The notes: a model not told the origin generated them from the letters alone. A stretch of 37,809 nt of DNA from Burkholderiales bacterium (GCA_020845855.1 JADLEZ010000178.1:1-37809), one strand, 5' to 3'; counted from the first letter of the stretch, positions 8,124-16,138 are shown. Numbers and translations: made by a program.

Positions 8124-8401
8124 CTAATTCTTGTGTTGGCCGCGAAGCGTTTCCAGCGCCCGTTCGATTATGAGGCGGTCTGCTACATCCTTGTCGCGTA
8201 TCGACTGTTTCGTAAGCAGCAAACCTTCCAGATTGATCGTTCTAATCTGCAGCTCTTCCAAATCAATCGTTTCGGCGTGTTGCTTCAGTGAACGAACAAC
8301 GCGTAGCCGCCGATGAGAAGATAGTCCGCGCCGTGGTCATTCAAGGCGCGGATCAGGGCCTTGAGATCTTCCAGCGTGGCAGGGCGGCTGAACTTCTCCA
8401 T
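8124..8401 (-). pseudogene. nucleotidyltransferase (MNT/AbiEii-type) with internal deletion
   Basis: On the minus strand an ATG at 8401 opens 38 codons (MEKFSRPATLEDLKALIRAL ... YLLIGGYALFVH) that end in TGA at 8285-8287. The sequence resumes in another frame as LKQHAETIDLEELQIRTINL ... DRLIIERALETLRGQHKN, stopping at 8124. The two parts read as the beginning and end of one nucleotidyltransferase-fold protein: the GGYAL block should be followed by the catalytic DxD segment, which is absent. An internal deletion of several tens of codons, joined out of frame, explains this. Base composition is lower in GC than the neighbours, as for acquired genes. Members of this family occur in toxin-antitoxin and phage-defence loci; activity is not expected here. 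Confidence 0.7.
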
Positions 8402-8526
8402 CACGACCGCCGCCGCTCAGACGCAATCGTGGTCATTCCGGCGGCGATGCATTCGAGATCGTAGCGGTTCGCGTCATCATGCGTCTTGAAGCGATAGACA
8501 CCCTGGCGACGAACGGAATGCAACAA
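8401..8526 (-). CDS. small ORF coupled to the broken nucleotidyltransferase (possible antitoxin remnant)
   Basis: Minus-strand frame of 41 codons from a TTG at 8526, containing RRQGVYRFKTHDDANRYDLE and CIAAGMTTIASERRRS. Its TGA shares its A with the ATG of the nucleotidyltransferase remnant (TGATG), the spacing of two coupled genes. A stop codon lies just upstream and no ATG is present, so the 5' end may be damaged. I believe short proteins with a GVYRFKT core accompany this nucleotidyltransferase type, but I cannot confirm it here. Confidence 0.4.
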   Translation of the reverse strand: MLHSVRRQGVYRFKTHDDANRYDLECIAAGMTTIASERRRS

Positions 8527-8582
8527 ATTCTTCTAACGTGTTGTCTTATAACGTTTTCCGTGCACAGACAAGACCTCGTCCG

Positions 8583-8591
8583 TGATAGAAT
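8583..8591 (+). promoter_or_regulatory. candidate extended -10 promoter upstream of the gsp operon
   Basis: TGATAGAAT is an extended -10 (TGn plus TAGAAT). It is the best sigma70-like element on the plus strand between hemL and gspE, about 120 bases before the gspE start, and lies just before repeat copy B. No good -35 box accompanies it. Confidence 0.3.
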
Positions 8592-8600
8592 CGACAAGGG

Positions 8601-8678
8601 CATGGGGCGTCGAAGCGCCGTCCCAATGCGCTCGCCCCTTTCTGGGGAGGCGGCGCTAAGCGCCGCGCCGAGGGGGCC
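8601..8678 (+). repeat. dispersed GC-rich repeat, copy B
   Basis: Diverged copy: GCGCCGTCCCAATGCGCTCG, CCCC(T)nCTGGGGAGGCGGCG, then TAAGCGCCGCGCCGAGGGGG. The right half matches copies A, D and E well, while the left boundary is degenerate (ATGGGGCGTCGAAGCGCCG instead of (A/G)TGAGCGCCG). It sits in the presumed 5' leader of the gsp operon, about 30 bases before gspE. Confidence 0.65.
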
Positions 8679-8710
8679 AACTTGCCCTTGAATCTTCGAA
8701 GGTTTTTCAC

Positions 8711-10411
8711 TTGGACACACCGGTACGCAAGCGCCTGGGCGAGATCCTGATCGAGCGCGGCAAGCTCGACGCGGCGACCCTCGAGCGGGCGCTGCGACTG
8801 CAGCAGGAGTCGGGCGAGCGCCTGGGCGCGCTGCTGGTCACGCTCGGCGTGGTGGCCCAGCGCGACGTCGCCGATGCGCTGGCCGCGCAGCTTTCCCTGC
8901 CCCTGGTCGACGCCGCGAGCTATCCGGAGTTTCCGATCCTCGAGGAGCAGGTCTCGGCGCGCTTCCTGCGCGAGACGCGCGTGCTGCCGGTGCGCGAGGA
9001 CGACGCCGAAGTGGCGCTTGCGATGGCCGATCCCACCGATCTGTACGCCATCGGCGCGCTGCGCATGGTCACCGGCCGCGAGGTGCGGCCGATGGTCGCG
9101 ATCCCGAGCGAGCTCGAGGCCGCGCTGGAGCGCCTGTACGGCACCGGCAAGTCCGCGCAAAGCCAGGTGATCGGCGACGTCGAGACGCGGGTGGACGACC
9201 TCGCGTTCGACGCCGACGTGCAGCAGTTGAAGGACCTCGCGTCGGAGGCGCCGGTGATCCGCCTCGTGAGCCTCGTCATCACCAACGCGCTCGAGATGCG
9301 CGCGTCCGACATCCACGTCGAGCCGTTCGAGAGCCGCCTCGCGGTGCGCTACCGCGTCGACGGCGTGCTGCACGACGTCGAGTCCCCACCCAAGCGCCTC
9401 GCCGCCGCGGTGATCTCGCGCATCAAGATCATGGCGAACTTGGACATCGCCGAGCGCCGCCTGCCGCAGGACGGACGCATCCGGCTGCGCGTGCAGGGCA
9501 AGGAGATCGACCTGCGCGTGTCCACCGTGCCGACCATGCACGGCGAGTCGGTGGTGATGCGCATCCTCGACAAGGGCGGGGTCGCCCTCGACTTCGAGAA
9601 GCTGGGCTTCCTGCCGGACACCTTGAAGGTCTTCATCGACGTGCTGATGCAGCCGCACGGCATCCTGCTCGTGACCGGGCCCACGGGCTCCGGCAAGACC
9701 ACCACCCTGTACACCGCGCTCGACCGCCTCAACCAGCCCGACGTGAAGATCCTCACCGTCGAGGACCCGGTCGAGTACCAGATGCCCGGGATCAACCAGA
9801 TCCAGGTCAAGCCCCAGATCGACCTGACCTTCGCCAACGCGCTGCGCTCGATCGTGCGCCAGGATCCCGACGTGATCATGATCGGCGAGATCCGCGATCT
9901 GGAAACCGCGCAGATCGCGGTGCAGTCGGCGCTCACCGGCCACCTCGTGCTGTCCACGGTGCACACCAACGACGCGGCGTCCACGGTGAACCGATTGCTC
10001 GACATGGGAGTCGAGGACTACCTGCTGACCTCCACCGTGGTGGGCATCCTTGCGCAGCGCCTGGTGCGCAAGCTGTGTCCGCACTGCAAGGAGCCGTACC
10101 GGGCGCTGCCGGAGATGGTCGGGCAGCTCGGCCTCGGCAAGGTCGCCGGCGCCGGCGACGTGACGCTCTACCACGCGAAGGGCTGCAGCCAGTGCGGCAA
10201 TACGGGCTACCTCGGCCGCTTCTGCATCCTCGAGATGCTGCCGATGTCCGATCCCTTGCGCTCGCTGGTGATGAAGCACGCCACGTCGAACGAGCTCAAG
10301 GCCGAGGCGCAGCGCGAAGGCATGGTGTCGATGTACGAGGACGGCATGCGCAAGGCGCTGGCCGGAAGCACCACGTTCGAAGAGGTGCTTCGCGTCACCC
10401 GCGAAGCATGA
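8711..10411 (+). CDS. gspE: type II secretion ATPase GspE
   Basis: Cytoplasmic hexameric ATPase that powers pseudopilus assembly. 566 aa from a TTG (DTPVRKRLGEILIERGKLD is the usual N-terminus of the family, and GAAGG lies eight bases before). Residues 1-150 form the N1 domain that docks on GspL. The catalytic part has Walker A GPTGSGKTTT near residue 323, the Asp box MIGEIRDLETA, the His box TGHLVLSTVHTND and the four-cysteine zinc motif CPHC...CSQC (about residues 456-494). First gene of an eleven-gene operon; gspF follows after 18 bases. Confidence 0.95.
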   Translation: MDTPVRKRLGEILIERGKLDAATLERALRLQQESGERLGALLVTLGVVAQRDVADALAAQLSLPLVDAASYPEFPILEEQVSARFLRETRVLPVREDDAEVALAMADPTDLYAIGALRMVTGREVRPMVAIPSELEAALERLYGTGKSAQSQVIGDVETRVDDLAFDADVQQLKDLASEAPVIRLVSLVITNALEMRASDIHVEPFESRLAVRYRVDGVLHDVESPPKRLAAAVISRIKIMANLDIAERRLPQDGRIRLRVQGKEIDLRVSTVPTMHGESVVMRILDKGGVALDFEKLGFLPDTLKVFIDVLMQPHGILLVTGPTGSGKTTTLYTALDRLNQPDVKILTVEDPVEYQMPGINQIQVKPQIDLTFANALRSIVRQDPDVIMIGEIRDLETAQIAVQSALTGHLVLSTVHTNDAASTVNRLLDMGVEDYLLTSTVVGILAQRLVRKLCPHCKEPYRALPEMVGQLGLGKVAGAGDVTLYHAKGCSQCGNTGYLGRFCILEMLPMSDPLRSLVMKHATSNELKAEAQREGMVSMYEDGMRKALAGSTTFEEVLRVTREA

Positions 10412-10429
10412 CGACGCCACCGAGGTGAC

Positions 10430-11671
10430 ATGCCCCTGTTCCGCTACCGCGCCGTCAACCCGTCGGGCGAGGTCGCCGTCGGCGAGCTCGATGCCGCCAA
10501 CGAAAGCGAGATCGTCGACCGCCTGCGCGACCGCGGCCTGATGCCGATGCAGATCGCGCACGCGACCGGCGGGCCGGTGCCGATGGCCGGGACGCCGGCC
10601 AAGCGCGGCGCGCGCCGCAGCATCTTCGAGTCGAAACACGTCACGCGCGACCAGCTCCTGGCGCTCACCCGCGAGCTCGCCACCCTCCTGCGCGCGGGCC
10701 TGCCGCTCGACCGCGCGCTCGAGATCCTGATCGGCCTCGCCCCCACGCCGCCGGTCGCGGCGCTGCTGCAGGGCGTGCGCGACGACGTGCGCGGCGGCAA
10801 GGCGCTGTCGCAGGCGCTCGAGGCACGCCGCGAGGTGTTCTCGCGCTTTTTCGTCAACATCGTGCGCGCCGGCGAGGCAGGCTGCGCGCTCGGCGAAGTG
10901 CTGCAGCGCCTGTCCGACACCATGGAGCGCAACAAGGAGCTGCGCGAGTCGGTGAAGTCCGCGCTCATCTACCCGTCGCTCCTGGTGGTCGTAGCCGTGA
11001 TCTCCGTCGCGATCCTGCTCGTGTTCGTGGTGCCGCAGTTCGAGACGACGTTCGCGCAGGCCGGCAAGGCGCTGCCGATTCCGACGCAGGTCGTGGTCGC
11101 CGTCGGCAAGTTCGCGCGCAACTGGTGGTGGGCGGTGGCCGGTGTCGCGTTCCTGGCGATCATGTGGTATCGCCGCCACGGCAGAGTGCCGTCGGTACGT
11201 CGGGCACGCGACGCGCGGCGGCTGCGCATGCCGCTTCTCGGCGACCTGGTCGCCAAGGTCGAGACGGCGCGCTTCGCCCGCACGCTCGCCACCCTCCTTG
11301 CCAACGGCGTCACGCTGCTCGCCGGGGTGGGCATCGTGAAGGAGACGATGACCAATAGCGTAATGTCCGACTCGCTCGACGGCGTCATCGCCAAGCTGCG
11401 CGAGGGCAAGGGCTTCGGCCGCCCGCTCGCCGAGACGGGGCTCTATCCGCGGCTTGCGACCCAGATGATCCTGGTCGGCGAGGAGTCCGGCAGGCTCGAG
11501 GAGATGCTCGGCCGGGTCGCCGACGTCTACGACCGGGAAGTGGCTGCGTCGATCAAGCGCTTTCTCGCCGTGCTGGAGCCGGCGATGATCCTCACCTTGG
11601 CCGTGCTGATCGGCGGGATCGTGTTCTCGATCCTGATGGGGGTCATGGCGATGAGCGAACTCGTGGTCTGA
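10430..11671 (+). CDS. gspF: type II secretion inner-membrane platform protein GspF
   Basis: Polytopic inner-membrane protein of the T2SS platform. 413 aa with two T2SSF repeats: the first (about residues 75-195) includes LTRELATLLRAGLPLDRALE, the second (about 275-400) includes FARTLATLLANGVTLLAGVG, the duplicated cytoplasmic helical bundle of the family. Membrane segments are SLLVVVAVISVAILLVFVVP, WWAVAGVAFLAIMWY and the C-terminal ILTLAVLIGGIVFSILMGVM. A GAGGTG Shine-Dalgarno precedes the ATG at 10430. A 67-bp spacer with a hairpin separates it from gspG. Confidence 0.95.
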   Translation: MPLFRYRAVNPSGEVAVGELDAANESEIVDRLRDRGLMPMQIAHATGGPVPMAGTPAKRGARRSIFESKHVTRDQLLALTRELATLLRAGLPLDRALEILIGLAPTPPVAALLQGVRDDVRGGKALSQALEARREVFSRFFVNIVRAGEAGCALGEVLQRLSDTMERNKELRESVKSALIYPSLLVVVAVISVAILLVFVVPQFETTFAQAGKALPIPTQVVVAVGKFARNWWWAVAGVAFLAIMWYRRHGRVPSVRRARDARRLRMPLLGDLVAKVETARFARTLATLLANGVTLLAGVGIVKETMTNSVMSDSLDGVIAKLREGKGFGRPLAETGLYPRLATQMILVGEESGRLEEMLGRVADVYDREVAASIKRFLAVLEPAMILTLAVLIGGIVFSILMGVMAMSELVV

Positions 11672-11698
11672 TCGCGCGTCTTAATCATTTGCCACGCC

Positions 11699-11714
11699 CG
11701 TCCCTGTCGGGACG
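11699..11714 (+). repeat. small hairpin between gspF and gspG
   Basis: CGTCCC-TGTC-GGGACG, a perfect 6-bp stem with a tetraloop, 12 bases before the gspG Shine-Dalgarno region. No T-run follows, so it is not a terminator. It could protect a processed gspG message, since the major pseudopilin is needed in higher amounts than GspE or GspF; that is inference. Confidence 0.4.
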
Positions 11715-11738
11715 CGACGACAGTTGAAAGGTACAACA

Positions 11739-12167
11739 ATGAAGCAACCGACTGCCCGAAGCCGCGCGCGCGGCATGACCCTGATCGAGATCCTGGTCGT
11801 GCTCGTCCTGCTCGGCATCGTGATGGCGATCGTCGCAGGCAACTTCATCGGCCAGGGCGAGGAAGCCAAGCGCAAGGCGGCCGCGCTCGAGATCACCCAG
11901 ATCGGCAGCACGCTCGACCTGTACAAGCTGGAAGTCGGCAAGTATCCGACTACCCAGGAAGGCCTGCAGGCGCTGATCACGGCGCCGGCCGGGGTCAACA
12001 ACTGGAACGGGCCGTACTGGAAGAAGCCGACGCTGCCCAAGGATCCGTGGGGCAACGAGTACAAGTACACCTCCCCCGGCGCCAAGATGCCCTACGAGAT
12101 CATCTCGTACGGCGCCGACGGCAAGGAAGGCGGCGATGCCGCGAACAAGGACATCACCAGCTACTGA
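11739..12167 (+). CDS. gspG: major pseudopilin GspG
   Basis: Major subunit of the T2SS pseudopilus. 142 aa. The start is the ATG at 11739, seven bases after GAAAGG; the track start at 11724 is a TTG overlapping that ribosome site. The 12-residue basic leader ends RARG and is cut before MTLIEILVVLVLLGIV, with Glu at +5 as needed for assembly. TTQEGLQAL and DPWGNEYKY are GspG-specific, and the C-terminal SYGADGKEGGDAANKDI carries the calcium-binding loop. The last 32 bases overlap gspH in another frame. Confidence 0.96.
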   Translation: MKQPTARSRARGMTLIEILVVLVLLGIVMAIVAGNFIGQGEEAKRKAAALEITQIGSTLDLYKLEVGKYPTTQEGLQALITAPAGVNNWNGPYWKKPTLPKDPWGNEYKYTSPGAKMPYEIISYGADGKEGGDAANKDITSY

Positions 12168-12597
12168 CGCCGCTGGCCTGACGCTGATCGAGCTCCTCGT
12201 GGTGCTCGCGATCATGGCGCTTGTCTCCGCCATCGCGATTCCGATCTTCACCGGCACTTCCAACGCCGAGATGCGCGGCGCCGCGCGCCAGTTGGCGTCG
12301 GGCCTACGCCTCGCGCGAAGCGAAGCGGTGTCGCAGCGGCGCGAGACGTTCCTCGTGATCGATCTCGCCGGCCGCCGCTTCAAGGTCGACCGCCAGGCGC
12401 AGGAGCATCCGCTGCCGCGCAACGTCGAGCTCAAGCTGTACACGGCGCAGAAGGACCTGGTCGACGACAAGGTGGGCTCGATCCGCTTCTACCCCGACGG
12501 TGGCAGCAACGGCGGGCGCATTACGCTCGGCAGCGGCGAGCGCAAGTACGAAGTCGACGTCGACTGGCTCACCGGCCGGGTCGCGATCCTCGATTGA
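12136..12597 (+). CDS. gspH: minor pseudopilin GspH
   Basis: Minor pseudopilin, 153 aa. The leader of 14 residues ends DAAG, cut before LTLIELLVVLAIMALVSAIA with Glu at +5. The mature part has the GspH-type region RQLASGLRLARSEAVSQRRE and a beta-rich C-terminal domain ending in YEVDVDWLTGRVAILD. Its start lies 32 bases inside gspG, giving translational coupling. Its stop is followed directly by the gspI start region. Confidence 0.92.
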   Translation: MPRTRTSPATDAAGLTLIELLVVLAIMALVSAIAIPIFTGTSNAEMRGAARQLASGLRLARSEAVSQRRETFLVIDLAGRRFKVDRQAQEHPLPRNVELKLYTAQKDLVDDKVGSIRFYPDGGSNGGRITLGSGERKYEVDVDWLTGRVAILD

Positions 12598-12599
12598 CG

Positions 12600-13145
12600 A
12601 TGCGCCCCTCACCCGCTCGATGCTGCGCATCTCGCACCCTCTCCCCGCGCATGCGGGGAGAGGGTAGGGGTGAGGGGGGCTCACCCGCTCGATGCTGCGC
12701 ATCTCGCACCCTCTCCCCGCGCATGCGGGGAGAGGGTAGGGGTGAGGGGGGCTTCTCCCTGATCGAGGTGCTGGTCGCCTTCGTGATCCTCGCGCTCGTC
12801 GCCACGGCGCTGTTCGGTCTCTTCTCCTCCTCGCTCAACAACGCCGCGGCGGCGGAGGAATGGAGCCGCGCGCTGCTCCTCGCGGAGTCGCGGCTGGACG
12901 CGGCCGCGGCCGCGCAGCCCTTGCGGGAGAACACCGAGCGCGGCGGCGACATGGGCGGCCGCATCGTGTGGGAGACGCGCGTTGCGCCGTACACCGCGCC
13001 GGACGTCGACCCCGACCTCGAGCGCGCGACGGAAGCGCTGCCGACGCGCCTGTACCGGGTGACGGTGGAGGTGCGCTACAAGGGCGGCGACGGCAAGGAG
13101 CGCACGCTGTCGCTCGCCACGCTCAAGGTGGGGCAGAAGACATGA
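12600..13145 (+). CDS. gspI: minor pseudopilin GspI with repeat-derived 51-residue leader
   Basis: Minor pseudopilin of the pseudopilus tip. The prepilin motif is clear: EGG cut before FSLIEVLVAFVILALVATAL, Glu at +5, followed by a GspI-like domain (WSRALLLAESRLDAAAAAQP; LYRVTVEVRY). 181 codons from ATG 12600; a TTG at 12594 overlapping the gspH stop is the other option. The leader is about 51 residues, against the usual 6-20, and consists of two identical 24-residue units (SPARCCASRTLSPRMRGEGR...) encoded by a perfect 72-bp tandem repeat. No start codon with a plausible ribosome site is seen between the repeat and FSLIE. Either PilD-type peptidase accepts the long leader, or an internal ATG within the repeat (ATGCGGGGAGAGGG) is used, giving MRGEGRGEGG, a normal leader. 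Confidence 0.88.
   Translation: MRPSPARCCASRTLSPRMRGEGRGEGGSPARCCASRTLSPRMRGEGRGEGGFSLIEVLVAFVILALVATALFGLFSSSLNNAAAAEEWSRALLLAESRLDAAAAAQPLRENTERGGDMGGRIVWETRVAPYTAPDVDPDLERATEALPTRLYRVTVEVRYKGGDGKERTLSLATLKVGQKT
12608..12751 (+). repeat. perfect tandem duplication of a 72-bp palindromic element inside gspI
   Basis: Two identical 72-bp units (12608-12679, 12680-12751). Each holds the 13-bp inverted arms ACCCTCTCCCCGC and GCGGGGAGAGGGT around GCAT, flanked by CTCACCC and GGGGTGAGGGG. The CCTCTCCCC/GGGGAGAGG palindrome is a widespread type of proteobacterial intergenic repeat. Because 72 is a multiple of three, both copies are read in frame as GspI leader. Confidence 0.95.
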
Positions 13146-13921
13146 GTGGGACTAGGAGGCCGCGGCGCGTGAGCACCGCAGGGCCGCCCCAAGGTGCGAA
13201 CTGCGCCCCCCCGGGGGGCAGCGAGCAACGCTCCATCGCGAGCGTGGGGGCCCACTACCGCGGCTTCACGCTGGTCGAGCTCCTGATCGCGCTCTCGCTG
13301 TTCGCGCTCATGTCCGCGGTGCTGTTCGGCTCGCTGCGCCTTGCCGGCCGCAGCGCCGACGCCGGCGACGAGAAGGTGCAGGCGAGCTCCGGCATGCGCC
13401 TCGCGGGCGAGTACCTGCGCACCCAGCTTTCGGCGCAGCACCCGCAGCGCATGCGCAAGATCCACGAGTTCCCGCTGCTGTTCGGCGGCAATCAGGACGA
13501 GATCCGCTACGCGGCGCCGCTGCCGGCGCGGGTCGGCTTGGGCGGCATGTGGTACTGGCGACTGTCGGTGGCGAAAGTGCCTGGCAAGGAGCACGAGGCT
13601 CTCGTGCTCGACCGCATGATTCCCGACCTCAACGCGACCGACATGCCGACGTTCGCCGAGTCCGAGCGCTCGGTGCTCGCTGACGACATCAAGTCGCTCA
13701 AGGTGTCGTACTACGGGCGCGACCGCGGCAGCGCGCTCGACGTGGCGCCCACGTGGCGCGCGAGCTGGGAGGACTCGCAGCTGCTGCCGGTGCTGATCCA
13801 GCTCGAGGTCGCGCCGCGCGTCGGCGAGCCCTGGCCGCCGCTGCTGATCGCGCCGCGCGCGGCGCCCGAGGCCGGCTGCCGCGCGTGGGACACCATCCGC
13901 ATCCAATGCGTCGGCGCATGA
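13142..13921 (+). CDS. gspJ: minor pseudopilin GspJ with repeat-derived N-terminal extension
   Basis: Minor pseudopilin, 259 aa from ATG 13142, which overlaps the gspI stop. The prepilin motif is HYRG cut before FTLVELLIALSLFALMSAVL, Glu at +5; the domain contains GspJ-like WYWRLSVAKVPGKEHEALVL and DDIKSLKVSYYGRD. The leader is 41 residues, long for this class. Its middle (STAGPPQGANCAPPGGSEQR) is the translation of dispersed repeat copy C. No good alternative start is visible between the repeat and the cleavage site. The stop overlaps the gspK ATG. Confidence 0.92.
   Translation: MSGTRRPRRVSTAGPPQGANCAPPGGSEQRSIASVGAHYRGFTLVELLIALSLFALMSAVLFGSLRLAGRSADAGDEKVQASSGMRLAGEYLRTQLSAQHPQRMRKIHEFPLLFGGNQDEIRYAAPLPARVGLGGMWYWRLSVAKVPGKEHEALVLDRMIPDLNATDMPTFAESERSVLADDIKSLKVSYYGRDRGSALDVAPTWRASWEDSQLLPVLIQLEVAPRVGEPWPPLLIAPRAAPEAGCRAWDTIRIQCVGA
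13169..13253 (+). repeat. dispersed GC-rich repeat, copy C (variant right half)
   Basis: Left block GTGAGCACCGCAGGGCCGCC CCAAGG matches copy D almost base for base. The right half differs: CCCCCCCGGGGGGCAGCGAGC followed by AACGCTCCATCGCGAGCGTGGGGGCCC, the form I associate with other Burkholderiales repeats. It lies wholly inside the gspJ leader and is read in frame. Confidence 0.7.
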
Positions 13922-14859
13922 AGCCACAGCGCGGGATCGCCCTCATCGTCGTGCTCTGGCTCACGATCATGCTCGCCGTGATCGCGAGCGGCTTCGCCTT
14001 CTCCATGCGCAGCGAGGCGCTGTCGGCGCGCAACTCGCTGTCGCTCGCGAAGGCGCGCCATGCCGCCAACGGCGCGGTGGAGCGCGTTGCGTTCGAGCTC
14101 TCCCGGCCCCGCATGGCGAGCTCGTGGCTTGCCGACGGGCAGGCGCACACGTGGCAGGACGGGGACCTCGCCATCTACGCGGTCGCGGTCGACGAATCCG
14201 CGCGCATCGACCTCAACGCGGCGCCGGAGGCGCTGCTCCGCGGCCTGCTCGAAAACGTCGGCGGCGCCGACCCGGAAGCCTCGCGCCGCATCGCCGACGC
14301 GATCGCCGACTGGCGCGACCCCGACGATCTCAAGCGCCCCAACGGCGCCGAGGAAGCCGACTATCGCGCGGCGGGCCAGAAGTACAAGCCCGCGAACGCT
14401 CCCTTCGAGACCGTGAGCGAGTTGGCGCGCGTGCTGGGCGTGACGCCCGCCCTCTACGCCCGCATCGCCGACAGCCTCACCGTGCAGTCGCGCCAGCCCG
14501 GCATCAACGCGCAGCTCGCGCCGCGCGACGTCCTGCTCGCGCTGCCCGGCGCGACGCCGGAAATGGTCGACACGTACCTTGCGCAGCGCGAGGAGGCGCG
14601 CAAGCAGAAGCTGCCCGTGGCGCCGTTTCCAGCGGCGTCCAACTTCGCCGCGGGCGCGGTGCCGGTGTGGCGCATCCGGGCCATCGTCACCGCGCCCGAT
14701 GGTGTAACCTTCGTCCGCGATGCGGTGCTGCGCCCTTCCGGCGATGCGCGCCGTCCCTTGCTCGTCCTCGGCTGGCAGGAAGGAGCCGTCAACGCGCCGG
14801 CGCCGCTCGCCGATCCAGCCTCCGCCAACCCGCCGCTTGCCGCCAATGCCCGCCCGTGA
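13918..14859 (+). CDS. gspK: minor pseudopilin GspK
   Basis: Large minor pseudopilin that caps the pseudopilus. 313 aa. I chose the ATG at 13918, which overlaps the gspJ stop (ATGA) and gives the short leader MKPQRG cut before IALIVVLWLTIMLAVIASGF; an ATG four codons upstream is also possible. Position +5 is valine, not glutamate, the known GspK signature. The mature part has RIDLNAAPEALLRGLLENVG and a helical domain characteristic of GspK. The 3' end overlaps gspL by 14 bases. Confidence 0.94.
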   Translation: MKPQRGIALIVVLWLTIMLAVIASGFAFSMRSEALSARNSLSLAKARHAANGAVERVAFELSRPRMASSWLADGQAHTWQDGDLAIYAVAVDESARIDLNAAPEALLRGLLENVGGADPEASRRIADAIADWRDPDDLKRPNGAEEADYRAAGQKYKPANAPFETVSELARVLGVTPALYARIADSLTVQSRQPGINAQLAPRDVLLALPGATPEMVDTYLAQREEARKQKLPVAPFPAASNFAAGAVPVWRIRAIVTAPDGVTFVRDAVLRPSGDARRPLLVLGWQEGAVNAPAPLADPASANPPLAANARP

Positions 14860-16138
14860 CCTGACGCTGCCATCGTACGGCGCACGGGTGCGCGACTTCG
14901 CGCGCCGCAGCGGACTCGCGGGCTTCTGGGCGTGGTGGATGCGCGAGCTCGGGCCGCAACTGCCCGCCGCCGCGCGCACGGCGCTTGCGCGCCGCAGGAC
15001 GCGTCCGGTGCTCGTTTTCGCCGGCGACCACGCCACCCTCTGGCGGCCGGTGATCGAGGGCGGCGACATCTCGATGCGCAGCGCCGCGACCCTTGCGCTC
15101 GCCGGCGACGCGGCGGCCGACGGCCGCGCGGCGCTCTTGTCCCCGGGTGAAGCCGCCACGCCCCGCGTGGTGGTGAGCCTCGCCCCGCAGGACGTGCTGC
15201 GCAAGAAGGTCGTGCTGCCCGCCGCGGTCGAGGAAAACTTGGTACAGGCGCTTGCCTACGACCTCGACCGCCACACGCCGTTCAAGCCGGAGGAGCTGTA
15301 CTTCGATGCGGTAGTCGTCGACCGCGATCCGGCCCGCGGCACGATCACGGTCGACCTCGCGGCCGCGCGCCGCAGCGCGGTCGATCCCGCGCTGCGACAG
15401 GTGGCGGCGTGGGGCGGCGAGGTGGTCGCCATCGTGCCGGACCCGCCGGCCACCTCCGCGCGCTCGCGTTTGAACCTCCTGCCGGTGCAGTGGCGCAGCA
15501 CGCGCGCGCTGTGGCGGCGCTGGCAGTTCTGGGTGCCGGTGATCCTGCTCGCGGTGCTCGCCGCGGCCGCGATCGCGATTCCGCTGTGGCAGAAGCGCGA
15601 GTACGCGATCGAGCTTGCGCAGCAGGCGGATCAGGCGCGCGCCCGCGCCGCGGTGTCGGAGACGCTGCGCGCCGAGCTCAACGCGCGCGTGGGCGATTAC
15701 AACTACGCGCTCGAGCGCAAGTACGCGTTCCCCGGCATGCTGGCGGTCGTCGACACGGTGAGCAAGGTGCTGCCCGACGACACCTGGCTCACGCAGCTCG
15801 AAATGAAGACGATGGCCAAGGGCAAGGACGTGCAGCGCGAACTCCTGCTGCGTGGCGAGACCGCCAACGCGGGCAAGCTCGTCCAGCTCTTCGAGGAATC
15901 GCCGATGTTCGCGCAGCCCGCGCAGCGGGGACCGACCACCAAGATCCAGCCCGGTCCCGGCGAGATCTTCGACCTCGGCATGCAGCTTCGCCAGCGGCCG
16001 CCGCCAGCCGCGGTCGCGATTGCGGTTCCCGACAAGCCGCCCCCGGGAGAGCCGCCCTCGCAGCCCAGCGCCGGCGCGCCCGCGCCGGCACCCGCCGACC
16101 CGGCGAAGGCCGCGGCCGACATGAAAGGCAAGTCGTGA
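14846..16138 (+). CDS. gspL: type II secretion protein GspL
   Basis: Bitopic inner-membrane protein linking GspE to GspM. 430 aa from the ATG inside the end of gspK (MPARDLTLPSYGARVRDFAR). Residues 1-220 form the actin-like cytoplasmic domain (LAPQDVLRKKVVLPAAVEEN; ALAYDLDRHTPF, the usual PilM/GspL block). A membrane helix follows (FWVPVILLAVLAAAAIAIPL, about residues 227-247), then a PilN-like periplasmic domain (VVDTVSKVLPDDTWLTQLEM). The C-terminal 60 residues are proline- and alanine-rich. It ends in GTGA with the gspM start. Confidence 0.92.
   Translation: MPARDLTLPSYGARVRDFARRSGLAGFWAWWMRELGPQLPAAARTALARRRTRPVLVFAGDHATLWRPVIEGGDISMRSAATLALAGDAAADGRAALLSPGEAATPRVVVSLAPQDVLRKKVVLPAAVEENLVQALAYDLDRHTPFKPEELYFDAVVVDRDPARGTITVDLAAARRSAVDPALRQVAAWGGEVVAIVPDPPATSARSRLNLLPVQWRSTRALWRRWQFWVPVILLAVLAAAAIAIPLWQKREYAIELAQQADQARARAAVSETLRAELNARVGDYNYALERKYAFPGMLAVVDTVSKVLPDDTWLTQLEMKTMAKGKDVQRELLLRGETANAGKLVQLFEESPMFAQPAQRGPTTKIQPGPGEIFDLGMQLRQRPPPAAVAIAVPDKPPPGEPPSQPSAGAPAPAPADPAKAAADMKGKS

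Noticed and set aside
8085-8316. Two short plus-strand ORFs downstream of hemL
   Set aside because: They are the opposite strand of the nucleotidyltransferase remnant, which explains the sequence better.
8546-11179. 877-aa ORF on the minus strand
   Set aside because: It is antisense to gspE and gspF, which have complete family motifs. His/Arg/Asp-rich composition is typical of a GC-rich shadow frame.
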